From CAZBGL01 sp964491375 (GTDB lineage Bacteria > Desulfobacterota > Deferrisomatia > Deferrisomatales > Deferrisomataceae), in assembly GCA_964491375.1 (NCBI GenBank), contig CAZBGL010000110.1, positions 1 to 7,203 of the forward strand: a stretch of 7,203 nt of DNA, given 5' to 3'. The notes beneath the pieces are model-generated. The model saw only the letters and a program-made list of their open reading frames with translations, made no database searches and was not told where the DNA came from. The translations under genes and the position numbers were made by a program. The stretch's first letter is position 1; each line of letters begins with the position of its first letter. Positions 1-6,050 of the stretch are shown piece by piece.

Positions 1-96
1 TTCATGGTCAAGGTTCCCCTTCTCGTCGGCCCGTCGATTTTCCGCATCAGATCAACATCTTAGCCTTTGTGAACGATCGCATTTTGGACAAGAGTG
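1..96. other. Left flank of the CRISPR array; possible leader, no gene seen
   Basis: No supported gene lies here. The stretch has a more balanced base composition than the rest of the window. If the array is transcribed on the + strand, which the repeat 3' end suggests, this is where the leader should be. However, the adjoining first repeat has lost its 5' half, so a normal leader-repeat junction is not preserved. A short frame from an ATG at 4 to a TAG at 61-63 and a minus-strand ATG at 45-47 running off the left edge were seen, but neither has supporting evidence. Confidence 0.3.
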
Positions 97-532
97 GATT
101 CAGAAGGGATTGAGACCCACTATCGTGAGCGATCCTTGCCAGGACGATGGTAGGAACTGAGGACCTGATTCAGAAGGGATTGAGACCGGGGCCCTCCACC
201 GAGGGCCCTGATGGTTGAGTAGGAACTGAGGACCTGATTCAGAAGGGATTGAGACTCGCGAGCCTGATGGATGTTGATTGGCTTCCCGGTAGGAACTGAG
301 GACCTGATTCAGAAGGGATTGAGACCTAGGCTGTCCGGATATTTCCTCATTTCCACTGTGGTAGGAACTGAGGACCTGATTCAGAAGGGATTGAGACGAA
401 TCAGGCCCTCAACCTGGGGCCCTCCCCCGAGGTAGGAACTAAGGACCTGATTCAGAAGGGATTGAGACGAAGGGCCGGAAGAAGGCGTTGTAGAGGGACT
501 GGGTAGGAACTGAGGACCTGATTCAGAAGGGA
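97..532 (+). CRISPR. CRISPR array, five full 37-nt repeats plus degenerate repeats at both ends, six spacers
   Basis: The repeat begins GTAGGAACTGAGGACC and ends GGGATTGAGAC. Full copies lie at 150-186, 219-255, 289-325, 361-397 and 432-468; the last differs by one base (G to A at 441). The left terminal copy keeps only its 3' 20 nt (97-116). The right terminal copy keeps its first 30 nt (503-532) and loses the TTGAGAC end. Spacers are 117-149, 187-218, 256-288, 326-360, 398-431 and 469-502 (33, 32, 33, 35, 34 and 34 nt). The ATTGAGAC end resembles the 8-nt 5' handle (AUUGAAAC type) that Cas6 leaves on crRNAs in type I and III systems, so + strand transcription is favoured. The variant and 3'-degenerate repeats on the right fit a leader-distal right end. 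The truncated left repeat argues against this, so orientation is inferred, not proven. The repeat has only weak self-complementarity (CTGATTCAG). The cas6 gene about 2.4 kb downstream is the obvious candidate processing enzyme. Confidence 0.97.
187..210 (+). repeat. Self-complementary hairpin inside spacer 2
   Basis: Within the spacer at 187-218, GGGCCCTC (189-196) and GAGGGCCC (201-208) are perfectly complementary around a CACC loop. The stem can be extended by a G-T wobble (188/209) and a C-G pair (187/210). A crRNA carrying this spacer would fold on itself. The protospacer may be a hairpin such as a terminator or a plasmid or phage palindrome; this is inference. Confidence 0.7.
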
Positions 533-572
533 GTGGTATCGTGGAATCACATTTAACTGTTGGAGGAATCGG

Positions 573-812
573 ATGACAAAGAAAATCAATCCGTCCAATA
601 CCCGAAAACTTCCTATGTGCTCAAAAGATGATCCAATATACAATGGATCCACTTATGTGATCTTTGTGTCTCGGTCCAGAAGGTGTGGGTTCGATTCTGA
701 TACAGATACGGATAGCGAAGATCATGGTGAAGACCGTCACTCAGTGACGTGGCAAGATGTGCTGGATGAGATACAAAGACGCATACTTGTGGGAATGCGC
801 AACCAGGATTGA
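573..812 (+). CDS. Small hypothetical protein (79 aa)
   Basis: Not recognised as a known family. The ATG at 573 is preceded by a good Shine-Dalgarno sequence, TGGAGG at 561-566, with 6 nt spacing, the main reason to believe it is translated. The protein has a basic N-terminus (MTKKINPSNTRK), a central acidic serine/aspartate stretch (FDSDTDTDSEDHGED, about residues 40-54) and a short probable helix at the end (WQDVLDEIQRRI). No signal peptide or membrane segment is seen. Base composition is clearly less GC-rich than the genes downstream, and it starts only 40 nt after the last degenerate CRISPR repeat. It could be a recently acquired or decaying gene, the remnant of a longer one, or a chance ORF. 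An odd palindrome (CGTCACT-C-AGTGACG, 735-749) lies inside it. Confidence 0.45.
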   Translation: MTKKINPSNTRKLPMCSKDDPIYNGSTYVIFVSRSRRCGFDSDTDTDSEDHGEDRHSVTWQDVLDEIQRRILVGMRNQD

Positions 813-985
813 CAGGCTCTTGACTTTCCTCCGGTCTTGTCCGGGTGCCGTCCTCTTGACTCGCTGCCTGCTCGGGCGTTTCCCGGTTTTCACGGGGGAG
901 GGGTGGAGGGCACTGGACACCCGCTTGGTTTCGGGGAATGCTGCCGGGGCACGGGAATCCGAATCCCCATACACAGGAGGCCGGG

Positions 986-2611
986 ATGCGGGTGCGATGG
1001 ATCATGGGTACGGCAGCGGGGATCGCCCTCTGGGCGGGGGCTTCGACGGGCGCCGGGCCGGTCTGGAAGGGGGTGTCGGGCCGGGTCACGGCCGTGACGG
1101 TGTACGTTACGGGTGCGGACGTGACCCGGGAGGCCCAGGTGCCGGTGGATGGGACGCCCGAGGCCACGGTCCGGATCGGGCCCCTGCCTTCGTCTGTGGA
1201 TGCTGGGACGTTGCGGGTTTGGACCGATGTCCCAGGGGCCGCGGTCCTTTGGGCGGAGATCCGGCCGGTCCCGGAGGAGTGGGTGGAGGCGCTGCCAGAA
1301 CGGGTGGCCCTGCTAAGGGAGCAGGAAGCGCTGGAGGCCGAGCTGGCGGAGCGGGCCACCGCCCCGCGGGAGGCCGCCGAAATGAGGCTGGAACTGGCCA
1401 AGGCGCTCATCGAGGGGGTGCGCACGGGTCGCGCTTCGCTGGCTCAGGGGGAATGGGCCTCGGCTTCCGGGTTCGTGGAGGAGGAGGTGCGCCGGCATCA
1501 CGACGTGGTCCGCCGGGCCCAGAAGGCCGGCCGCGAGATCGAGGCTCGCATCCGGACCGTGGAGCGACGCCTTGCGGAGCTTGAGGCTCGCTGGAAAGCG
1601 GCGCGGTACGTCCGGGTGCGCCTGAGGACCGCGGGCGTGCCCGGGGCGGTGACCCTGGGGATCAGGTACCGGGTGCGGAACGCCTCATGGACCCCCGTGG
1701 TGGTTGCGGATCTGGCCCCGGACGCCAGCCGGGTCTACCTGGACCTGGCGGCCCGGGTTCGCCAGAACACCGGAGAGGACTGGTCCGATGTACGGATGAC
1801 GGTTTCGAGCGCTGTGCCTGGCCGGCCCGTGGAACCGCCCCGGCCGGCGCCGTGGTTCGTGGACGTGTTCGAGCCTGTGCGGGGGAAGGCGGCGGATCTG
1901 GCCGCGGCGGAAGCCCCGCGTGGCGCTGAGGAGCTGTTGGCCCGTGCGCCGGGGCGCCCGCGGGCGGTTCCGGCCCCCGAGGTGGGGACCGCAGCGGGCG
2001 TGTCGTCGTACGCGGTCCCGGGGCAGGTGTCCGTGCGGTCGGGTTCGGACGCGGTGTTCCCTTTGGGGCGCTTCGAGGCCCCGGCCCAGGTGGTGGTGCG
2101 GGCGGTGCCCCAGCGCTCCCTCCGGGGGTTCCTGGTGGCCCGGTTCCGGTATCCCGGCGAGGGCATGGTTCCGGCGGGCGAACGGGTGCTCCGCAGGGCG
2201 GGGCGGCTCGTGGGCATGCGGCGAGGCCCTCCCCTGCGGCCGGGCGAGGAGGTGAGTTGGGGGTTCGGTCCAGACGACCGGGTGCGCGTCCGCATGCTCC
2301 TCGACACGGACTTCCGGGGGTCGTCCGGCATCTTCGGGTCGAAGCGGCGGGTGGAGCGGCGCTACCGGATCGAGCTCGAAAACCTGGGTCGGGAGAGGCT
2401 GCCCGCCGAACTCGTGGTGTCCACGCCCGTGTCGAGGGACGAGCGCCTCGAGGTCTCGCTGGAGGGAACCACGCCGGGCCACGGACCCGACGTCCGGGGA
2501 ACGCCCGGGGTGCTCGTGTGGCGCACCGAGCTCGAACCGGGGGAAACGACCGTGTACCGGCTCCAGATGGCCCTGGAGTTCCCCAGGGAGCTGCGCGTGC
2601 AGGGGTTCTGA
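986..2611 (+). CDS. DUF4140/DUF4139 domain protein, MuiA family (541 aa), exported
   Basis: Probably a periplasmic or cell-surface protein of the 'mucoidy inhibitor MuiA' family; its molecular role is not established. The ATG at 986 is chosen over the in-frame ATG at 938 because AGGAGG sits at 975-980 and because the protein then opens with a signal peptide (MRVRWIMGTAAGIALWAGAS, cleavage probably near residues 22-25). Residues about 30-95 match the N-terminal DUF4140 pattern (GRVTAVTVYVTGADVTR, IGPLPSSVDAGTLRV). Residues about 100-205 are Glu/Arg/Ala-rich and likely a coiled-coil linker. The DUF4139 domain runs from about 215 to the end, with the family-typical RYRVRNASWTPVVVADL and TGEDWSDVRMTVSSAVPGRP stretches, and a C-terminal beta-rich part with RRYRIELENLG and LEPGETTVYRLQM. 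Length is in the usual range for the family. It lies between the CRISPR array and the cas operon with long gaps on both sides, so it is likely an independent transcription unit. Confidence 0.88.
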   Translation: MRVRWIMGTAAGIALWAGASTGAGPVWKGVSGRVTAVTVYVTGADVTREAQVPVDGTPEATVRIGPLPSSVDAGTLRVWTDVPGAAVLWAEIRPVPEEWVEALPERVALLREQEALEAELAERATAPREAAEMRLELAKALIEGVRTGRASLAQGEWASASGFVEEEVRRHHDVVRRAQKAGREIEARIRTVERRLAELEARWKAARYVRVRLRTAGVPGAVTLGIRYRVRNASWTPVVVADLAPDASRVYLDLAARVRQNTGEDWSDVRMTVSSAVPGRPVEPPRPAPWFVDVFEPVRGKAADLAAAEAPRGAEELLARAPGRPRAVPAPEVGTAAGVSSYAVPGQVSVRSGSDAVFPLGRFEAPAQVVVRAVPQRSLRGFLVARFRYPGEGMVPAGERVLRRAGRLVGMRRGPPLRPGEEVSWGFGPDDRVRVRMLLDTDFRGSSGIFGSKRRVERRYRIELENLGRERLPAELVVSTPVSRDERLEVSLEGTTPGHGPDVRGTPGVLVWRTELEPGETTVYRLQMALEFPRELRVQGF

Positions 2612-2619
2612 GCCCCTGC
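2599..2619 (+). terminator. Hairpin spanning the stop codon of the DUF4139 gene, weak terminator candidate
   Basis: GCAGGGG (2599-2605) and CCCCTGC (2613-2619) form a perfect 7-bp stem with a 7-nt loop that contains the TGA stop. No T-tract follows, so an intrinsic terminator is not well supported. It may be only a GC-rich coincidence. Confidence 0.25.
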
Positions 2620-2667
2620 CGCCCGGGATCAGCCGACAGAGGTCCGAGGCGATCCTGGACCGTGGCG

Positions 2668-2715
2668 GTGGGAGCGCCCTTCCCGTCGCGATCGCGGCTG
2701 GAGGGCCGCTCCCAC
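2668..2715. repeat. REP-like imperfect palindrome (48 nt)
   Basis: The element begins GTGGGAGCG and ends CGCTCCCAC, and its centre is the perfect palindrome CGCGATCGCG (2687-2696). Between these, the arms CCCTTCCCG and CTGGAGGG also pair with a few mismatches. GTGGGAGCG-type ends enclosing a GCGATCGC-like core are characteristic of REP/BIME elements dispersed between genes in many GC-rich proteobacteria; that family match is from general knowledge, not a search. It lies in the intergenic region between the DUF4139 gene and cas6. It could form a stable cruciform or RNA hairpin and act as a transcript end or stability element. Confidence 0.65.
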
Positions 2716-2721
2716 GTCTCT

Positions 2722-2770
2722 GGCGAACGGCCCCCCGGTTGTGTCCCTTGTGAGCCGTGGGCCGTTCGCC
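2722..2770. repeat. Perfect 12-bp inverted repeat with 25-nt loop
   Basis: GGCGAACGGCCC (2722-2733) is the exact reverse complement of GGGCCGTTCGCC (2759-2770). The right side also contains spaced CCGT units (gagCCGTgggCCGTtcgCCGT, about 2753-2772). It starts only 6 nt after the REP-like palindrome, so the two may be parts of one composite intergenic repeat. There is no T-tract that would make it a clear terminator. Confidence 0.6.
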
Positions 2771-2855
2771 GTGCTGGCCCCAAGCGAAAACAGGCCCCTG
2801 GCGGTACTGCCGATCTCCATCCATGGCCCGGGGGCTGGCAGGCGGCGGCAAGGCT

Positions 2856-2892
2856 GCCGGCGTTGACCCGCCGGCTTCCTTCCTGGTACGTG
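2856..2892 (+). promoter_or_regulatory. GC hairpin and weak promoter candidate upstream of the cas operon
   Basis: GCCGGCG (2856-2862) and CGCCGGC (2869-2875) pair around the loop TTGACC and are followed by TTCCTTCCT, vaguely like a terminator. The same TTGACC (2863-2868) resembles a sigma-70 -35 box, but the sequence 17-18 nt downstream (near 2886-2892, GTACGTG) is a poor -10. The cas operon must start somewhere in 2612-2937; this is only a candidate site. The rest of that intergenic stretch holds the two inverted repeats listed separately and no supported ORF. Confidence 0.2.
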
Positions 2893-2937
2893 GGGACACG
2901 TTCTGTTGGATTTCCGCAGTTCGCGAAGGGAGGGCCC

Positions 2938-3948
2938 ATGAGCGTGACGCCGGTCCGCTACGACGCCCATCTTCCGTGTCCACCCCACGAGGTGTACCGG
3001 TTCGTGCTCAAGGCCGTGGACGAACTGGAGCTTCCCGCGTACGCGGGGTCGGCCTTCCGGGGGCTTTTCGGCCGCGCCCTGCGCGGGGTGACCTGCGCCC
3101 TGCGCGACGAGACCTGCCCCCGGTGTTTCGCCCGGGAGCAGTGCACCTATTTCCGGGTGTTCGAGACCGCGGTGGATCCGGAACAGGGGCCCAAGCCCGG
3201 GGTGAACCGGGCCCCTCATCCGTATGTTCTCGTGCCGCCCCTGGAGGGCGGCCGCAGGTACCGGCCGGGCGAGACGCTGGCGTGCCAAATGCTCCTCATG
3301 GGACCAGCGCGCCGGACGCTGCCGTACCTGGTGTACACGTTCCAGGAGATGGGCCGAATGGGCATCACCCGGGCGCGCCGCCGGTTCGAACTGGTCCGGG
3401 TGGACGCGCTGGTCTCGCGGAAGTGGGAGCCGGTGTACGTTCCGGAAGAGGGAGAACTGCGGAGCGTTGCCGTGCAGGCGCCGGTTCCGATGGGGAGGAG
3501 GCACGATCTGGACGGGAGGGTCGCTTTGCGGTTTGTCACCCCGCTCCGGATCAAGTCCGAGGGGCGGCTGCTCAGGGAGTTCAAGATCCAAGCCTTCCTG
3601 ACCGCCCTGGCCCGGCGATGGACGGACCTCGTGCGGTACTACGGCGATGAGGAGGTGGACGACGATCGGGTCCGCGAACTGCTGGACCTCCGCGGCCGGG
3701 TATGGGTGGTGCGCTCGGACGTGTCGTGGAAGGACTATACCCGGTACTCCAACCGGCAGCAGACGCGGATGCGCATGGGCGGGCTCACGGGCGGGGTGGT
3801 CCTGGAGGGGGCCGTTGGGGATCTGGCCGAGTGGCTGGCATGGGCCGAACGGTTCCACGTGGGCAAGGCCACGGCGTTCGGCCTGGGGAAGGTGACAGTT
3901 TTGTGGCCGCAGGAGGGCGGGGCATGCACCGGGACCTTTACCTCGTAG
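2938..3948 (+). CDS. cas6: Cas6 pre-crRNA processing endoribonuclease (336 aa)
   Basis: Cas6 cuts CRISPR transcripts within the repeat to release crRNAs. The ATG at 2938 follows a purine-rich AAGGGAGGG; the frame is open far upstream, but that part lies antisense-like over the DUF4139 gene and the intergenic repeats and does not look coding. The C-terminal part carries the glycine-rich signature of the Cas6 RAMP fold (FHVGKATAFGLGKVTV, about residues 306-321), and the stretch YSNRQQTRMRMGGLTGGVVL (270-289) is typical of this Cas6 subgroup. The N-terminal half has four cysteines, C53, C60, C63 and C69 (Cx6CxxCx5C), seen in the larger Cas6 proteins annotated as 'precrRNA processing endoribonuclease RAMP protein', often found with type III systems; metal binding is inferred. 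It is the first gene of a tight operon, and its last 25 nt overlap cas2. The catalytic residues of Cas6 are poorly conserved, so I do not assign them. Confidence 0.93.
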   Translation: MSVTPVRYDAHLPCPPHEVYRFVLKAVDELELPAYAGSAFRGLFGRALRGVTCALRDETCPRCFAREQCTYFRVFETAVDPEQGPKPGVNRAPHPYVLVPPLEGGRRYRPGETLACQMLLMGPARRTLPYLVYTFQEMGRMGITRARRRFELVRVDALVSRKWEPVYVPEEGELRSVAVQAPVPMGRRHDLDGRVALRFVTPLRIKSEGRLLREFKIQAFLTALARRWTDLVRYYGDEEVDDDRVRELLDLRGRVWVVRSDVSWKDYTRYSNRQQTRMRMGGLTGGVVLEGAVGDLAEWLAWAERFHVGKATAFGLGKVTVLWPQEGGACTGTFTS

Positions 3949-4208
3949 CGTACGACGTGCGGGATCCCAAGCGTCTGCGCCGGGTCCACCGGGTGGTGGT
4001 GGCCCACGCCACCGGGGGGCAGAAATCGGCGTTCGAGTGCTTCCTCACAGAGGCCGAGCGGAACCGCCTGGCCGATGAACTGGCCGGGGTGATGGACCTG
4101 TCCGAGGACCGGGCCCACATCATCCGCCTCCGCCGCAACTGCCAGGTCGTCACCCTGGGGGTGGCGGTTCTGCCCCGGGACCCGGTGTTCTACTTCGTCG
4201 GGGGGTGA
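3924..4208 (+). CDS. cas2: Cas2, CRISPR adaptation protein (94 aa)
   Basis: Cas2 forms the central dimer of the Cas1-Cas2 spacer integrase. The ATG at 3924 has AGGAGG at 3911-3916. The protein starts MHRDLYLVAYDVRDPKRLRRVH, given here as pieces DLYLVAYDVRDP and KRLRRVH, the classic Cas2 first strand with its conserved aspartate (D11 in YDVRD). A second strand region (SAFECFLT) and a C-terminal strand (QVVTLGVAV) follow. Length is normal. The N-terminus overlaps the cas6 end by 25 nt, and the TGA overlaps a GTG start of cas1 (GTGA, 4205-4208), implying translational coupling. This is the complete one of two cas2 sequences in the operon. Confidence 0.94.
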   Translation: MHRDLYLVAYDVRDPKRLRRVHRVVVAHATGGQKSAFECFLTEAERNRLADELAGVMDLSEDRAHIIRLRRNCQVVTLGVAVLPRDPVFYFVGG

Positions 4209-5185
4209 GGGCGGTGGGCAGCTTGTACGTGGACGCCGGCGTGGACGAAATCCGGGCCGATGGCCGGACCCTGACCCTGTACCGGGCGGGGCGCCTGGAA
4301 GGGCGGGTCCCAGTGGTGCCGCTGGAGCGCGTGGTGATCGCGGGGAACGTGCGGCTCGAGGCCCGGGTGCTGCACCTGCTGGCCGGCCAGGGCGTGGCCG
4401 TACACTTCGTGTCGGCCCGGCAGGGGCGATGGAAGGCCGGGGTCTACGGGCCGGAGCACGGACACGTGCACCTGCGGGTGGCGCAGGTCCAAGCCCATCT
4501 CGACCCGGCGCGGTGCACGGCCTTGGCCCGGCGGTTCGTGGCCCGGAAGATCGAGCGCCAGATCGAGAACCTGCACGCATGGCTGGCATCGGGCCCGGCC
4601 GACCGGAAGCCCCTTGCCGACGCCCGTTCCGGCCTGGCCGCCGCCCTGGAACGGGTGCCCGGGGCCGACCTGGAGACGCTACGGGGGCTCGAAGGAGCCT
4701 CGGCCCGGGCCTATTTCCAGGCCATGGCCGCGGTGCTCCCTGCGGGCCTGGGTTTCTCGGGCCGCAACCGAAGACCGCCCCGCGACCCGGTGAACGCCCT
4801 TCTGAGCCTCGCCTACACCTTGGTGCACGCCGAGTGGGCGGGGCTGTTGCGCACCGCAGGCCTGGATCCGGCTGTGGGGTTCCTGCACGCCCTGGAATAC
4901 GGCCGCGAGTCCCTGGCGTGCGACCTGGTGGAGCCCCAGAGGCCTCGGGTGGACCGGTGGGCCGTGGACCTGTTCCGGCGGGGGGTGTTCCGGGGCGGCG
5001 ACTTTTCGCGGTCCGGGGGGCGGGCCGGATGCTGGCTGAGGCCGGCGGCCCGGCAGCGCTTCTACCCCGAGTACGAGACCTGGGCCGAGGCCCTGAGGCC
5101 CGGCTGGCGCCGGGAATGCTACGCCCTGGCCGCGGAGCTCATGGGGGAGGTGCAACATGCGCAGCCTGTACCTGGTGGAGAGTGA
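4205..5185 (+). CDS. cas1: Cas1, CRISPR integrase (326 aa), catalytic residues present
   Basis: Cas1 catalyses insertion of new spacers at the first repeat. The N-terminal beta domain (SLYVDAGVDEIRADG, then VPLERVVIAGNVRL and GVAVHFVS) is followed by the alpha-helical catalytic domain. The expected active-site motifs are all visible: E163 in LEGASARAYF, H228 in GLDPAVGFLH and the acidic D240/E243 in ACDLVEPQRP. Length is standard. The start is taken as GTG 4205, overlapping the cas2 stop; an in-frame GTG at 4214 (VGSLYV) is an equally reasonable start and would shorten it by three residues. The 3' end overlaps the cas1-like gene by 29 nt. There is no fused reverse transcriptase, Cas4 or Cas6 domain. 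Confidence 0.95.
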   Translation: MRAVGSLYVDAGVDEIRADGRTLTLYRAGRLEGRVPVVPLERVVIAGNVRLEARVLHLLAGQGVAVHFVSARQGRWKAGVYGPEHGHVHLRVAQVQAHLDPARCTALARRFVARKIERQIENLHAWLASGPADRKPLADARSGLAAALERVPGADLETLRGLEGASARAYFQAMAAVLPAGLGFSGRNRRPPRDPVNALLSLAYTLVHAEWAGLLRTAGLDPAVGFLHALEYGRESLACDLVEPQRPRVDRWAVDLFRRGVFRGGDFSRSGGRAGCWLRPAARQRFYPEYETWAEALRPGWRRECYALAAELMGEVQHAQPVPGGE

Positions 5186-6050
5186 CCGGTTGCGGCGGGT
5201 GGTGGCCGAGGGCCGGGCGCTGCGGGTGGAAGAGGAGGGCCGGGCCCCCTGGTACGTGCCGGCCGCACGGGTGGAACGGGCCGTGCTGTGGGGGAGCGTT
5301 CCGGTGGACACCGAGGCGCTGGGCCTGCTCCTGGACCGGAACGTGCCGGTGGCCTTCGTGGCCCGGGGCGGACGGCTCCGGGGCATCGCGTGGTCGGCCC
5401 GCAGCGGCGCCTCCCGGGCCCAGGTGTGGCTGGCACGGAGGCGTCAGGATCCGGACTGGGTGGCCGCCTACCGGACCCTGCTCGCTTCGTGGACACGGGA
5501 GGCACGGCTCGCCCTGGTCCGGCGGGTGGACCCCGCCGTGTTCGCCCGGTGGACCCGCAGCGGTTTCCGGGGCGCCGACTGGCAGCGCTGGCGCCGGGCC
5601 TACTTGGCGTCGGCCGGCCCGGAAGGCGCGGTGGATGCGGTGTGGCGCTACCTGAAGAGCCTGGTCTGGGAGGCTGCGACCGGGTGGATCCTGGCGGAGG
5701 GCCTGGACCCCCACCAGGGGATCCTGGACCCCAGGGAGCGGTTCGGGTTCACCAAGGAGATGGCGCGTCCCCTGGTGCCGTGGATCGACGGCGAGGTGGG
5801 ACGCGGCGGCGGGTCCGGTGTGCTGGCACGCAGCGTGCACGAACAGGAGGACGGCGTCGAGCTCACCCCCGCCGGGGTGCGGCACTGGACGGCCCGGTTC
5901 GAGGGGCAGCTCGGCTGGATGGAGCAGGACGTGCGCCAGCGCATCGGCCGGGTGGTGCGGCTGGCCCTGGAATGGCAGCCCGAGGTGGGTCCCCGCCCGC
6001 CCCGGCCGGCCGAAAGGAGGGGGAGGCTGTGCGAAAGCTCTACCTCGTGA
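5157..6050 (+). CDS. Divergent Cas1-like protein, apparently missing catalytic residues (297 aa)
   Basis: Read as a second, divergent Cas1. The ATG at 5157 has GGGGGAGG at 5143-5150. The N-terminal residues 3-80 follow the Cas1 beta-domain pattern seen in the neighbour: SLYLVESDRLRRVVAEGRAL, VERAVLWGSVPVDTEALGLL and NVPVAFVARGGRLRG. In the C-terminal domain, GLDPHQGILDPRERFGF (182-198) aligns with GLDPAVGFLHALEYG of the active Cas1, but the catalytic histidine is D191. The first catalytic glutamate (LEG in Cas1) seems replaced around FRGADW (137-142). Only a possible third acid remains (E201 in TKEMARP, aligned to LVEPQRP). So it is probably catalytically inactive, perhaps a structural subunit of an asymmetric integrase; that is inference. 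It overlaps cas1 by 29 nt and the next cas2 by 22 nt. The last about 25 residues are Pro/Arg-rich and may be poorly folded. The alignment was made by eye. Confidence 0.75.
   Translation: MRSLYLVESDRLRRVVAEGRALRVEEEGRAPWYVPAARVERAVLWGSVPVDTEALGLLLDRNVPVAFVARGGRLRGIAWSARSGASRAQVWLARRRQDPDWVAAYRTLLASWTREARLALVRRVDPAVFARWTRSGFRGADWQRWRRAYLASAGPEGAVDAVWRYLKSLVWEAATGWILAEGLDPHQGILDPRERFGFTKEMARPLVPWIDGEVGRGGGSGVLARSVHEQEDGVELTPAGVRHWTARFEGQLGWMEQDVRQRIGRVVRLALEWQPEVGPRPPRPAERRGRLCESSTS

Noticed and set aside
1..63. Short + strand frame from an ATG at 4, or a minus-strand gene starting near 47 and leaving the window
   Set aside because: Too short to judge, no ribosome binding site seen, no recognisable protein sequence.
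735..749. Palindrome CGTCACT-C-AGTGACG as an operator or attachment site
   Set aside because: It lies inside a plausible ORF and has no partner copy or neighbouring integrase; it may be chance.
817..861. Two CTCTTGACT copies 36 nt apart (817-825 and 853-861) as -35 boxes
   Set aside because: Neither has an acceptable -10 sequence 16-18 nt downstream; a promoter call would be unsupported.
938..985. Earlier in-frame ATG for the DUF4139 protein
   Set aside because: It would add 16 non-hydrophobic residues before the signal peptide and has no good ribosome binding site; AGGAGG is placed for 986.
757..1584. 275-codon + strand frame overlapping the start of the DUF4139 gene
   Set aside because: Its Gly/Arg-rich composition is that of an out-of-frame translation; the DUF4139 frame carries domain motifs and a proper signal peptide and ribosome binding site.
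2257..2937. Upstream extension of the cas6 frame
   Set aside because: The frame is open but overlaps the DUF4139 coding sequence and the inverted repeats. Cas6 homology begins at the ATG at 2938, which has its own Shine-Dalgarno sequence.
613..3858. Long minus-strand reading frames opposite the DUF4139 gene and cas6 (up to over 400 codons)
   Set aside because: They are Pro/Arg/Gly-rich shadows typical of high-GC DNA and show no recognisable domains, whereas the + strand frames give clear families.
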